Part shown: piece by piece, positions 38,350 through 46,640 of the stretch
Layout: every line of letters starts with the position of its first letter
Position numbering within the stretch: the stretch's first letter is position 1
DNA from: Micromonospora citrea
GTDB taxonomy: Bacteria > Actinomycetota > Actinomycetes > Mycobacteriales > Micromonosporaceae
Length of the DNA: 64,000 bases
Assembly: GCF_900090315.1 (NCBI RefSeq)
Contig: NZ_FMHZ01000002.1
Location: 4,310,501-4,374,500 of the forward strand
Reading direction: 5' to 3'
Made by a program: the position numbers and the translations under genes
Notes under the pieces: generated by a model
What the model saw: only the letters and a program-made list of their open reading frames with translations
Told to the model about the DNA's origin: nothing
The model's database searches: none

Positions 38350-39840
38350 GTGAGACCGGTGTGGCGGGTCGCGGACGTACGCGCGGCGGAGGCGGGCCTG
38401 ATGGCGACCCTTCCGCCCGGGACGCTGATGAGGCGGGCGGCCGCCGGGCTGGCCCGCCGGTGCGCGCTGCTGCTCGCCGACCGGGGCGGGGTCTACGCGG
38501 CCGGGGTGCTGCTGCTGGTCGGCTCCGGCGACAACGGCGGCGACACCCTCCTGGCCGGCGCGCACCTGGCCCGCCGGGGCGCGGCCGTGTCGGCGCTGCT
38601 GCTCACCCCCGGTCGGGCGCACGCCGAGGGGCTGGCCGCGCTGCGGGCCGCCGGCGGGCGGATCGTGGACCGGCCGCCGGCGACGGTCGACCTGGTGCTG
38701 GACGGCATCGTCGGGATCGGCGGCCGGGGCGGGCTGCGGGACACCGCCGACCAGCTCGCCGCCAGCCTGGTACGGCACTGCGGGCGCGACGGCGCCCCGG
38801 CCACCGTGGTCGCGGTGGACGTGCCCAGCGGCGTCGGGGTCGACACCGGGCACGTGCCGCTGACCGCCTCCGGGCGGCCGAGCGCCGTCCGCGCCGACGT
38901 GACGGTCGCCTTCGGCGCGCTGAAACCGGCGCTGGTGGTGGGCCCGGCCGCCGCGCTCGCCGGCGAGGTGGAGCTGGTCGACATCGGGCTGGAGCCGTGG
39001 CTGCGCGGCAGCCCGGCGCTGCGCGTCACCGAGTGGTCGGACGTGGCCGACTGGTGGCCCCGGCTCGGCCCGGCCTCGGAGAAGTACACCCGGGGGGTGG
39101 TGGGCGTCGCGACCGGTTCGGCGACCTACCCCGGCGCGGCGGTGCTCTCGGTCGCCGGGGCGCTGGCCGGCCCGACCGGCATGGTGCGCTACGCCGGCTC
39201 CGCGCGGGCCGACGTGCTGCACCGGCACCCGTCGGTGATCGCGACGGGGCGGGTCGCCGACGCGGGGCGGGTGCAGGCGTGGGTCTGCGGTTCGGGGCTC
39301 GGCACCGGCGGGGAGGCGGCCGGGGAGCTGCGCGCCGTGCTCGCCGCCCCGGTGCCGGTGGTGCTCGACGCCGACGCGCTGACCCTGCTGGTCGACGGTT
39401 CGCTGGCCGACCGGCTGCGCAAGCGGGACGCTCCGATCGTGGTCACCCCGCACGACCGCGAGTTCACCCGGCTCTGCGGGGAGAGCCCGGGGGCGGACCG
39501 GGTGGGGGCCACGCTGCGGCTGGCCGCCTGGATGAACGCGGTGGTGCTGCTCAAGGGGGACCGCACGGTGATCGGCACGCCGGACGGCCGGGCGTACGTG
39601 AACCCGACCGGAACCCCGGCGCTGGCCACCGGCGGCACCGGCGACGTGCTGTCCGGGCTGCTCGGCTCGCTGCTCGCGGCCGGGCTGGCGCCGGAGCGCG
39701 CGGCGGCCGCGGCCGCGTACCTGCACGGGCTCGCCGGCCGGGAGGCGGCCCGGGGCGGGCCGGTGACCGCGCCCGACGTGGCCGACGCCCTCCGCCCGGT
39801 CCTCGCCCGCCTCGGCCAGGGAGATCAGCGCGGAAAGTAG
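38350..39840 (+). CDS. nnrD: Bifunctional NAD(P)HX epimerase/dehydratase
   Basis: A 496-aa metabolite-repair enzyme. The N-terminal YjeF_N domain (about 1-220) has the epimerase motif GSGDNGGDTLLAGAHLARRG and VAVDVPSGVGVDTG. The C-terminal ADP/ATP-dependent dehydratase domain (about 230-496) has YTRGVVGVATGSATYPGAAVLS, VVLDADALTLLV, VTPHDREFTRL and the catalytic ATGGTGDVLSGLLGSLLA. It corrects damaged hydrated NAD(P)H. GTG 38350. Neighbours acpS and alr match actinobacterial order. Confidence 0.95.
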   Translation: MRPVWRVADVRAAEAGLMATLPPGTLMRRAAAGLARRCALLLADRGGVYAAGVLLLVGSGDNGGDTLLAGAHLARRGAAVSALLLTPGRAHAEGLAALRAAGGRIVDRPPATVDLVLDGIVGIGGRGGLRDTADQLAASLVRHCGRDGAPATVVAVDVPSGVGVDTGHVPLTASGRPSAVRADVTVAFGALKPALVVGPAAALAGEVELVDIGLEPWLRGSPALRVTEWSDVADWWPRLGPASEKYTRGVVGVATGSATYPGAAVLSVAGALAGPTGMVRYAGSARADVLHRHPSVIATGRVADAGRVQAWVCGSGLGTGGEAAGELRAVLAAPVPVVLDADALTLLVDGSLADRLRKRDAPIVVTPHDREFTRLCGESPGADRVGATLRLAAWMNAVVLLKGDRTVIGTPDGRAYVNPTGTPALATGGTGDVLSGLLGSLLAAGLAPERAAAAAAYLHGLAGREAARGGPVTAPDVADALRPVLARLGQGDQRGK

Positions 39841-39843
39841 GCT
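39838..39843 (+). promoter_or_regulatory. TAGGCT -10 element, leaderless alr start
   Basis: TAGGCT ends 6 nt before the alr ATG and overlaps the nnrD stop codon (TAG). No Shine-Dalgarno sequence is better placed, apart from a G-run immediately before the ATG. Confidence 0.5.
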
Positions 39844-39849
39844 GGGGGC

Positions 39850-40968
39850 ATGTGGCAGGCCGAGGTGCGGGTGGATCTGGACGCGATCCGCGAGAACGTG
39901 AGCCGGCTGAGGTCCGGCACCGCCGCCGAGCTGATGGCGGTGGTCAAGGGCGACGGCTACGGCCACGGCATGGTCCCGGCCGCCCGCGCCGCGCTCGACG
40001 CCGGGGCGGACTGGCTGGGCGTCTGCACGCTGGACGAGGCGCTGACGCTGCGGCGGGCGGGGATCACCGTGCCGGTGCTGGCCTGGCTCCTCGCGCCGGG
40101 GCTGCCGCTGCACGAGGGCGTCTCCGCCGGGGTCGACCTCGGCGTCGCCAGCCTGCCCCAGCTCGACGAGATGGTCGAGGCGGGCCGCGCCGCCGGCCGG
40201 CCGGCCCGGCTGCACCTCAAGATCGACACCGGCCTGTCCCGGGGCGGCGCGACCGTCGCGGACTGGCCGGCCCTGCTCGACGCCGCCGCCAAGGCGCAGG
40301 CCGACGGCCTGGTCGAGGTGGTCGGGGTGTGGAGCCACTTCGTCTACGCGGACTCGCCGGGCCATCCGACCATCGACCGCCAGATCGCCGTCTTCCACGA
40401 GGGCCTCGGCATGGCCGAGCAGGCCGGCCTGCGGCCGCGCTACCGGCACCTGGCCAACTCGGCCGCCACGCTGACCCGACCGGACACCCACTTCGACCTC
40501 GTCCGCCCCGGGCTGGCCGTCTACGGCCTCTCCCCGATCGCCGGGGAGAGCTACGGGCTGCGCCCGGCGATGACCGCGCGGGCCCGGGTGATGCTGGCCA
40601 AGCGCGTCCCCGCCGGCTCCGGCGTGTCGTACGGGCACACCTACACCACCGAGCGGGAGGCGAACCTCGCCGTGGTGCCGCTCGGCTACGCCGACGGGGT
40701 GCCCCGGCACGCCTCCAACAGCGGGCCGGTGCGGCTGCGCGGCAAGCGGCGGACGATCTCGGGCCGGGTCTGCATGGACCAGTTCGTGCTCGACTGCGGC
40801 GACGACCCGGTGGCCGCCGGCGACGTCGTCACGCTCTTCGGCAGCGGCGCCGACGGCGAGCCCACCGCCGACGACTGGGCCGAGGCGACCGGCACCATCA
40901 ACTACGAGATCGTCACCCGGTTCGGCAGCACCCGGGTCCCCCGCGTCTACGACGGCGAGCGCCCGTGA
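39850..40968 (+). CDS. alr: Alanine racemase
   Basis: A 372-aa fold-type III PLP enzyme making D-alanine for peptidoglycan. The PLP lysine is in LMAVVKGDGYGHG. The LHLKIDTGLSRGG motif, ANSAATL, RPGLAVYGLSP, and the catalytic tyrosine in VSYGHTYTTERE are present, followed by GRVCMDQFVLD. Length is normal. The stop overlaps the next gene's GTG (GTGA). Confidence 0.97.
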   Translation: MWQAEVRVDLDAIRENVSRLRSGTAAELMAVVKGDGYGHGMVPAARAALDAGADWLGVCTLDEALTLRRAGITVPVLAWLLAPGLPLHEGVSAGVDLGVASLPQLDEMVEAGRAAGRPARLHLKIDTGLSRGGATVADWPALLDAAAKAQADGLVEVVGVWSHFVYADSPGHPTIDRQIAVFHEGLGMAEQAGLRPRYRHLANSAATLTRPDTHFDLVRPGLAVYGLSPIAGESYGLRPAMTARARVMLAKRVPAGSGVSYGHTYTTEREANLAVVPLGYADGVPRHASNSGPVRLRGKRRTISGRVCMDQFVLDCGDDPVAAGDVVTLFGSGADGEPTADDWAEATGTINYEIVTRFGSTRVPRVYDGERP

Positions 40969-42044
40969 CGTCGCGTTCCCGGATCCCCCTGCCCCGCTCC
41001 GGGCACGCCAGGGCCGCCGTCGGCGCGCTGGCCGCCGTCGGGGTCGCCGCCGCCGGGCTGGCCGCCGAACGCGCCCTGGTCCGCAAGCTCAAGGCAGACC
41101 CCACCGACCGGTACGCCGACGAGGTCTTCGACGAGCAGCGGTACGACGAGTCGTTCCGGCTGGAGATGCCCGACGGCACCGACATCCACGTCGAGGTGGT
41201 CGAGCCGACCCGGCCGACGCCCGGCAACCCGACAGTGGTGCTGGTGCACGGCTTCTGCCTGGACATGGGCACCTTCCACTTCCAGCGCAAGGTGCTCGCC
41301 GAGCGGGGCGAGCACCGGATCGTCGCGTACGACCAGCCGGGGCACGGCCGGTCGGGGCGGCTGGAGACCGGCGAGTACGACCTCACCGCGCTCGGCCGGA
41401 CGCTGCGCGAGGTGATCGACCGCGCCGCCCCGGAGGGGCCCCTCGTGCTGGTCGGCCACTCGATGGGCGGCATGACCATCATGGCGTTCGCCGAGCTGTT
41501 CCCGGAGATGTTCGGCGACCGGGTCGTCGGCACCGTGCTGATGGCCACCTCCGGCGGCCTGCTCGCCGAGACAAAACTGGTCGCGCCCGCCCTGCTCGGC
41601 CGGGTCGGCGCGCCGGTGCTCTACATGGTCGGCAACGTCACCCGCTACGGCGGCACCGCGATCGACTGGGCCCGCAGGTCCACCACCAACGTGGCCTGGC
41701 TGCTCACCCGCCGGTACGGCTTCGGCACCCGGCACCCCAGCCCGGCGCTGGTGTCGTACGTCGAGACGATGAACTCGCGCACGTCCGCCGACACGGTGAC
41801 CCGCTACCTGCGCACGCTGGCGACGCACTCCCGGTTCCCGGCGCTCGCCGCGCTGGCCGGCACCCCCGTGCTGGTGATCGTCGGCGACAAGGACATGATC
41901 ACCCCCGTGACGCACTCCGAGGAGATCGTCCGGCGGCTGCCGCACGCCGGGTTCGTCAAGATCCCCGACAGCGGGCACGTCGTGATGCTGGAGCACGCCG
42001 ACGAGGTCAACGAGGCGCTGACGCGCTTCCTGGAGGAGCTGTGA
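40965..42044 (+). CDS. Alpha/beta hydrolase with N-terminal membrane anchor
   Basis: A 359-aa alpha/beta hydrolase. An Ala-rich hydrophobic helix near residues 14-32 (AAVGALAAVGVAAAGLAAE) could be a signal anchor. The catalytic domain has VVLVHGFCLDMGTFHFQRK, DQPGHGRSG, the Ser elbow VLVGHSMGGMTIMAFAE, VIVGDKDMITP and the His in DSGHVVMLEHADEVNEAL. It lies between alr and tsaE, a conserved position in many actinobacteria. GTG 40965 overlaps the alr stop; the stop overlaps tsaE. Substrate unknown. Confidence 0.88.
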   Translation: MTSRSRIPLPRSGHARAAVGALAAVGVAAAGLAAERALVRKLKADPTDRYADEVFDEQRYDESFRLEMPDGTDIHVEVVEPTRPTPGNPTVVLVHGFCLDMGTFHFQRKVLAERGEHRIVAYDQPGHGRSGRLETGEYDLTALGRTLREVIDRAAPEGPLVLVGHSMGGMTIMAFAELFPEMFGDRVVGTVLMATSGGLLAETKLVAPALLGRVGAPVLYMVGNVTRYGGTAIDWARRSTTNVAWLLTRRYGFGTRHPSPALVSYVETMNSRTSADTVTRYLRTLATHSRFPALAALAGTPVLVIVGDKDMITPVTHSEEIVRRLPHAGFVKIPDSGHVVMLEHADEVNEALTRFLEEL

Positions 42045-42523
42045 CGCACGTCGTCGAGCTGCCGACGGTCGAGGACACCCGCGCGTTCGGGCGGCGGCTG
42101 GCCGGGCTGCTGCGCGCCGGCGACCTGCTGCTGCTGACCGGGCCGCTGGGCGCCGGCAAGACCGCGCTCACCCAGGGAATCGGGGCGGGGCTCGGCGTGC
42201 TCGGCGACATCACCTCGCCCACCTTCGTGATCGCCCGGGTGCACCGGCCCGACCCGGCGCGGGGCGGCACGGTGGCGCTGGTGCACGCCGACGCGTACCG
42301 GCTGGGCGACGCCGCCGACCCGCGCGCCGAGATCGACGACCTCGACCTGGACGCCTCGGTGGACGAGTCGGTCACCGTGGTCGAGTGGGGCGAGGGCCTC
42401 GTCGAGCAGCTGGTCGAGGCCCACCTGCGGGTGCGCGTCGACCGGCGCGACGACGACACCCGGGTAGTCGGGCTGGAGCCGGTCGGCGGCGACTGGGCGC
42501 GGCGCCTGACCGCCCTCGGGTGA
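42041..42523 (+). CDS. tsaE: tRNA t6A biosynthesis ATPase TsaE
   Basis: A 160-aa P-loop ATPase needed with TsaB and TsaD for N6-threonylcarbamoyladenosine at tRNA position 37. The Walker A is LLTGPLGAGKTALTQGIG, the conserved SPTFVIARVH follows, then LVHADAYRLGD and VTVVEWGEGL. GTG 42041 overlaps the preceding stop (GTGA). TsaB and TsaD are encoded 2-4 kb downstream. Confidence 0.95.
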   Translation: MTHVVELPTVEDTRAFGRRLAGLLRAGDLLLLTGPLGAGKTALTQGIGAGLGVLGDITSPTFVIARVHRPDPARGGTVALVHADAYRLGDAADPRAEIDDLDLDASVDESVTVVEWGEGLVEQLVEAHLRVRVDRRDDDTRVVGLEPVGGDWARRLTALG

Positions 42524-42583
42524 GCGCTGTCGTACCGCCTGCCTAGAGTGCGCGGGACGGACCCGACAGGCGAAAGGTTGCCG

Positions 42584-43285
42584 ATGCCCGACGACGCCCC
42601 CACCCTGGACCTGCTGGCGCTGCTGCCGGAGGACTGGCGTGCCGTACTCACCCCGCACCTCGACCCGGCCCGCACGGCCGCGCTGGCCGAGTTCGTCGCA
42701 GGGGAATACGCGACCCGCACGGTCTACCCGCCGGTGGAGGACCTCTTCTCGGCCTACCGCCTCTGCGCGCCGGCCGACTGTCGGGTGCTGATCCTCGGGC
42801 AGGACCCCTACCACAAGGCGGGGCAGGCGCACGGGCTGAGCTTCAGCGTGCGCGAGGGCGTCAGCGTGCCGCCGTCGCTGCGCAACGTCTTCAAGGAGCT
42901 CGGTGAGGACCTCGGCGTGCCGAAGCCGAGCAGCGGCAACCTGAGCGGCTGGGCGGCGCAGGGCGTCCTGCTGCTCAACGCGGTGCTCACCGTCCGCGAG
43001 GCCACGCCCGGCTCGCACGCCAACCGGGGCTGGGAGGAGTTCACCGACGCCACCATCCGGGCGCTCGACGCGATGGGATCCCGGGTGGTCTTCCTGCTCT
43101 GGGGCGGCTACGCGCGCAAGAAGGCCGCGCTGGTCACCAACCCGCAGCACGTGGTGCTGGAGGCGGGGCACCCCAGCCCGATGAACCCGCGCGGCTTCCT
43201 GGGCAGCCGGCCGTTCAGCGCGGCCAACAAGGCCCTCGCCGACGCCGGCCTGCCCACGATCGACTGGGAGCGCTCGGCCGGCTGA
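42584..43285 (+). CDS. ung: Uracil-DNA glycosylase, family 1
   Basis: A 233-aa Ung removing uracil from DNA. Motif A with the catalytic Asp is VLILGQDPYHKAGQAHGLSFSV. The LLLNAVLTVREATPGSHANRGWEEFT region, LLWGGYARKK, and the DNA-intercalation loop GHPSPMNPRGFLGSRPFSAAN (His catalytic) are intact. ATG 42584 preceded by GGCGAAAGG. It and the next gene interrupt the usual tsaE-tsaB adjacency. Confidence 0.97.
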   Translation: MPDDAPTLDLLALLPEDWRAVLTPHLDPARTAALAEFVAGEYATRTVYPPVEDLFSAYRLCAPADCRVLILGQDPYHKAGQAHGLSFSVREGVSVPPSLRNVFKELGEDLGVPKPSSGNLSGWAAQGVLLLNAVLTVREATPGSHANRGWEEFTDATIRALDAMGSRVVFLLWGGYARKKAALVTNPQHVVLEAGHPSPMNPRGFLGSRPFSAANKALADAGLPTIDWERSAG

Positions 43286-43372
43286 CGAAGTCCGCAAGCT
43301 GCGCGTAATCGGGCGGTGACCGTCCGCTGTAGCCTGTGCCCGCAGGCGCTCGGCGAGCCGGGAGGCGGCGGG

Positions 43373-44224
43373 ATGACGGCGACGGTCAGCGACGAACGGT
43401 GGCAGGTGGCGCGGGCGGCCCTGGCGGAGCAGACCGACCGCTTCGTCGAGCTGGTCCGCGCCGCCCCGCCGCAGGCCCACGCCACCGCCCACTGGTCGGT
43501 GGCGGACACGCTCGCCCACGTCGGGTCCATCGCGTGGCTGTACGTCTGCCTGGTGGACCCGGAGCGCCCGCTCCCGCCGGTGCCGGGCTTCGACGGGCTG
43601 CTCCCCGAGACCACCGTCGACACGGTGGCGGACTTCAACGACGTGCTGCTCGGGCACCTCACCGAGCGCGACCCGCACCTGCTGCTCGACCGGTTGCAGA
43701 CCGACGTGAAGCAGTTCCTGGTCGCCTGCGAGAGGCGGCGCCCCGACGAGACGGTGCCGTGGCTCGGCGGGGCGCGGGTCCCGCTCGCCGGTCTCTGCGC
43801 CCACCTGGTCAACGAGGTGCTCGTCCACGGCCACGACATCTCCCGCGCCACCGGCCTGCCCTGGCGGATCCCCGACCCGCACGCCGCGCTCTTCCTGGAG
43901 CTGTTCCTGGCCGGCGTGGTCCGGCACGGCTACGGCCGGCTGATCGACGGCGGCGCGCCCCCGAGCGAGCGCCGGATCGTGGTCGAGTTCCGTTCGGCGT
44001 ACGCGCCCCCGCTCCGGCTGCTGCTGCACCGGGGCCGGGTGACCTTCGCCGAGCCGGACGCCCGGCCCGACGCCGTGGTCGACCACGAGCCCGCGACGCT
44101 CAACCTGATGATGTTCGGCCGGATCAGCCGGGCCCGGGCGGTGCTCAGCGGCAAGGTGCGCGTCAGCGGGCGGCGTCCCTGGCTGCTGCCGGCCTTCCAG
44201 CGCAAGTTCCGCACCCCGAGCTGA
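43373..44224 (+). CDS. Maleylpyruvate isomerase/DinB-fold protein, mycothiol-dependent type
   Basis: A 283-aa protein. The N-terminal DinB-like four-helix domain shows WQVARAALAEQTDRFVELVRA, HWSVADTLAHVGSIAW and a later LVNEVLVHGHDISRATG, which supply the usual metal-binding histidines. The second half (about 190-283) is an SCP2-like domain ending in a MMFGRISRARAVLSGKVRVSG segment. Related proteins use mycothiol as thiol cofactor in actinobacteria; substrate here is unknown. ATG 43373 has GGGAGGCGG upstream and is preferred to an upstream in-frame GTG at 43316. Confidence 0.85.
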   Translation: MTATVSDERWQVARAALAEQTDRFVELVRAAPPQAHATAHWSVADTLAHVGSIAWLYVCLVDPERPLPPVPGFDGLLPETTVDTVADFNDVLLGHLTERDPHLLLDRLQTDVKQFLVACERRRPDETVPWLGGARVPLAGLCAHLVNEVLVHGHDISRATGLPWRIPDPHAALFLELFLAGVVRHGYGRLIDGGAPPSERRIVVEFRSAYAPPLRLLLHRGRVTFAEPDARPDAVVDHEPATLNLMMFGRISRARAVLSGKVRVSGRRPWLLPAFQRKFRTPS

Positions 44225-44256
44225 CAGGCGTCGCCGGGTCCGCCGACCGGGGCGGC

Positions 44257-44262
44257 TAGGCT
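44257..44262 (+). promoter_or_regulatory. TAGGCT -10 element before tsaB
   Basis: TAGGCT ends 8 nt before GTG 44271. No ribosome-binding site lies between, in line with a leaderless or nearly leaderless transcript. Confidence 0.45.
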
Positions 44263-44270
44263 GGCTTACC

Positions 44271-44948
44271 GTGCTCGTACTGGTGGTGGACAGCTCGACG
44301 CCCGCGGTGACGGCGGCGCTGGTGGAGGTCACGGCGCAGGGCGTCGCGACCCGGGCGCACCGCTGCACCGTCGACGCCCGCGCCCACGGCGAACTGCTCG
44401 CCCCGCAGGTCGACGCGGTGCTCGCCGACGCCGACGCCCGGCCGGCCGACCTGGGGGCGATCGTCGCCGGGCTCGGCCCCGGCCCGTTCACCGGGCTCCG
44501 GGTGGGGCTGGTCACCGCCGCCACCATGGGCCAGGTGCTCGGCGTGCCCACGTACGGCGTCTGCTCGCTGGACGCCATCGGCCACCCGGCGGCCGCCGGC
44601 GAGCCGGTGCTGGCCGCGAGCGACGCGCGGCGGCGCGAGATCTACTGGGCGGTCTACGACGGCGCGGGCCAGCGGCTCGTCGGGCCGGAGGTCTCCGCCC
44701 CGGCGGTCGCCGCCGAGCGCGCCCGGGGCCTGGCCGTCACGGTCGCGGTCGGCGACGGCGCGCACCGGTACGCGGACGCGCTCGGCCTGCCCGTGCGGGC
44801 GGAGCCGCGCTACCCGGACGCCGGCGTGCTGGCGACCCTGGCGGCCGAGCGGATCCGGGCCGGCGCCCCCGGCGAGGCGCTCACCCCGCTCTACCTGCGC
44901 CGCCCCGACGCCGTGGCGGCGACGGCGCGCAAGCCGGTCCTGCCGTGA
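44271..44948 (+). CDS. tsaB: tRNA t6A biosynthesis protein TsaB
   Basis: A 225-aa ASKHA-fold partner of TsaD. It begins VLVVDSSTPAVTAALVEV and contains HGELLAPQVDAVL, the conserved VAGLGPGPFTGLRVGLVTAATMGQVLGVP, and AASDARRREIYWAVYD. It lacks the metal-binding histidines of TsaD, as expected for TsaB. rimI follows after 55 bp. Confidence 0.95.
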   Translation: MLVLVVDSSTPAVTAALVEVTAQGVATRAHRCTVDARAHGELLAPQVDAVLADADARPADLGAIVAGLGPGPFTGLRVGLVTAATMGQVLGVPTYGVCSLDAIGHPAAAGEPVLAASDARRREIYWAVYDGAGQRLVGPEVSAPAVAAERARGLAVTVAVGDGAHRYADALGLPVRAEPRYPDAGVLATLAAERIRAGAPGEALTPLYLRRPDAVAATARKPVLP

Positions 44949-45003
44949 GCGCGATGAGTGAGCCGCGTGTGCGAGCCGCGCGGCCGCGAGCCGAGGTGGC
45001 GCC

Positions 45004-45465
45004 GTGAGCGGTGTGCGTCTCGAACGGTTCCGGTGGTGGCACGTCGACGAGGTGCTGCCGATCGAGGCGGACCTCTTCGGCGCCGAGCAGTGGTCGGCGG
45101 CCATGTTCTGGAACGAGCTGGCCAACGGGCACCACTACCTGGTCGCCACCGACGACGACGGCGCCGTGCTGGGCTACGCCGGGCTCACCGCGGCCCCGCC
45201 CGAGGAGGCGTGGGTGCAGAACATCGCAGTGCGTCGGGACGCCCAGCGGCGCGGCGTCGGCCGGCTGCTGCTGGAGGCGCTGCTCGCCGAGGCGGCCCGG
45301 CTCGGGGCCCGGAGCACCCTGCTGGAGGTCGCGGCGGACAACGCGCCCGCCCAACTGCTCTACGCGGCGTACGGCTTCGAGCCGATCGGCGTACGGCGCG
45401 GCTACTACCAATCGAGCAACACCGACGCGCTGGTCATGCAGCGCACCGCGGGAAGTGAGCGATGA
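45004..45465 (+). CDS. rimI: Ribosomal protein S18 alanine N-acetyltransferase RimI
   Basis: A 153-aa GNAT acetyltransferase. It has the AEQWSAAMFWNELA entry segment, AWVQNIAVRRDAQRRGVGRLLLEALL with the acetyl-CoA-binding RRGVGRL, LEVAADNAPAQLLYAAYGFEPIGVRRGYY, and DALVMQR near the end. Position between tsaB and tsaD is the standard one. Its stop TGA (45463-45465) sits inside the ancestral ATGAC start of tsaD, which has been cut off by the insertion sequence that begins at 45467. Confidence 0.93.
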   Translation: MSGVRLERFRWWHVDEVLPIEADLFGAEQWSAAMFWNELANGHHYLVATDDDGAVLGYAGLTAAPPEEAWVQNIAVRRDAQRRGVGRLLLEALLAEAARLGARSTLLEVAADNAPAQLLYAAYGFEPIGVRRGYYQSSNTDALVMQRTAGSER

Positions 45466-45498
45466 CCGAAATTCGCGGCGCGCGAGCTCCTGGCTTTG

Positions 45499-45514
45499 GC
45501 GCTGAGGTAAGCGC
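45499..45514 (+). repeat. Left-end subterminal hairpin of the element
   Basis: GCGCT-GAGGTA-AGCGC, a 5-bp stem with 6-nt loop 32 nt inside the left boundary. It fits the structure recognised by Y1 transposases at left ends. Confidence 0.5.
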
Positions 45515-45545
45515 GTTTGAAATGCGGTCTTGCTAGTGTTTCAGC

Positions 45546-46553
45546 GTGGCGGGTCGAGTGGTGAAGCGGGCGTACAAGTACCGCTTCTACCCCACGGTTC
45601 AGCAGGCGGAACTGCTGAACCGCACGTTTGGCTGCGTGCGGTTCGTCTACAACCGTGCCCTCGCCGAACGTACGCGGGCCTGGTTTCAGGAACAGGAGAG
45701 AGTGACGTTCGCCGCGACCTGCCGGATGCTCACCGCGTGGAAACGCGACCCGGAGATGGCGTGGCTGTCCGAGGTGTCCAACGTGGCCCTGCAACAGGGC
45801 CTGCAACACCTGCAACGGGCGTACCTCAACATCGTCTGGTCGAGGCCGCTGCCCGAGGGCGCGAGTCCGTCCACGGTCACGGTGTCACGCGACAGCGCGA
45901 ACCGCTGGCACATCTCGATCCTGGTCGAGACCACGATCGCAACGCTCGCGCCGAGCCCGAACCGGGTCGGCGTGGACGCCGGCATCACCAGCCTGGTCAC
46001 CCTGTCCACCGGGGAGAAGGTCACCAACCCGAAGCACGAGAAGCGGGACCGCGAATGCCTGGCCAGGGCGCAGCGGGACCTGGCCCGCAAGGCCAAGGGC
46101 TCCATGAATCGGGCCAAGGCCCGGATCAAGGTCGCCCGCATCCACGCCCGTATCGCCGACCGGCGACGCGACCTGCTGCACAAGCTGTCCACGAGGATCA
46201 CCCGCGAGAACCAAACGGTGGTTATCGAGGACCTGTCGGTACGCAACATGGTCCGCAACCACAGCCTCGCCCGCGCCATCTCCGACGCGGCGTGGTCGCA
46301 GTTGCGCCGCCAACTGGAGTACAAGGCCGACTGGTACGGGCGGACCGTGGTCGCGGTCGACCGTTTCTATCCGTCGTCCAAGACCTGTTCGACGTGCGGG
46401 CGGATCACCCCGTCCCTGCCGTTGGACGTCCGGTCGTGGACGTGCCTCTGCGGCGCGGTCCACGACCGGGACGTCAACGCGGCGATCAACATTCTGGCGG
46501 CCGGGCTGGCCGTGTCCGTCTCTGGAGATGGTGTGAGACCAGCCCGCGCCTAG
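45546..46553 (+). CDS. tnpB: TnpB RNA-guided endonuclease, apparently internally deleted
   Basis: A 335-aa TnpB (OrfB_IS605/IS1341). The N-terminal [33 protein letters not shown] is typical. The RuvC residues are present: D144 (GVDAGITSL), E228 ([12 protein letters not shown]) and D307/D309 ([13 protein letters not shown]), with zinc ligands C281, C284, C300 and C302. However, residues 90-100 read [12 protein letters not shown]: the stretch of about 60-70 residues that usually lies here (basic FPRFKS-type region and following strands, part of the WED/REC lobe) is missing, in frame. Full-length relatives are about 390-410 aa. It may therefore be inactive as a nuclease, or retain RNA binding only. 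It is located between rimI and tsaD. Confidence 0.92.
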   Translation: MAGRVVKRAYKYRFYPTVQQAELLNRTFGCVRFVYNRALAERTRAWFQEQERVTFAATCRMLTAWKRDPEMAWLSEVSNVALQQGLQHLQRAYLNIVWSRPLPEGASPSTVTVSRDSANRWHISILVETTIATLAPSPNRVGVDAGITSLVTLSTGEKVTNPKHEKRDRECLARAQRDLARKAKGSMNRAKARIKVARIHARIADRRRDLLHKLSTRITRENQTVVIEDLSVRNMVRNHSLARAISDAAWSQLRRQLEYKADWYGRTVVAVDRFYPSSKTCSTCGRITPSLPLDVRSWTCLCGAVHDRDVNAAINILAAGLAVSVSGDGVRPARA

Positions 46554-46640
46554 CGTGGGAAGGCGGCTGTCGATGAAGGAGAAAACCTCGGGCCGTGAGG
46601 TCCGGGAATCCCCCGCCTTCAGGCGTGGGAAGGAAGTCAA
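46500..46640 (+). ncRNA. Predicted omega-RNA (reRNA) region at the element's right end
   Basis: In TnpB elements the guide RNA scaffold comes from the 3' end of tnpB and the right end, and the guide is the flanking DNA just outside. Here the scaffold would end at 46640 with the hairpin at 46610-46629, and the guide would be the first codons of tsaD from 46641. Boundaries at the 5' side are arbitrary. Position is by analogy; expression is not shown. Confidence 0.4.

Larger units (their letters stand above)
45467..46640 (+). mobile_element. IS200/IS605-type element carrying tnpB only (IS1341-like)
   Basis: A 1174-bp element without a tnpA transposase and without target duplication. The left boundary follows TGAC (45463-45466) and the right end finishes in TCAA (46637-46640), the type of cleavage tetranucleotides used by Y1 transposases of this family. 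Subterminal hairpins are at 45499-45514 and 46610-46629. Removing 45467-46640 joins ATGAC to TGACGAACCC and restores an in-frame tsaD start ATG-ACT-GAC-GAA-CCC overlapping the rimI stop, which strongly supports these ends. It can move only if a TnpA is supplied elsewhere. Confidence 0.85.
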
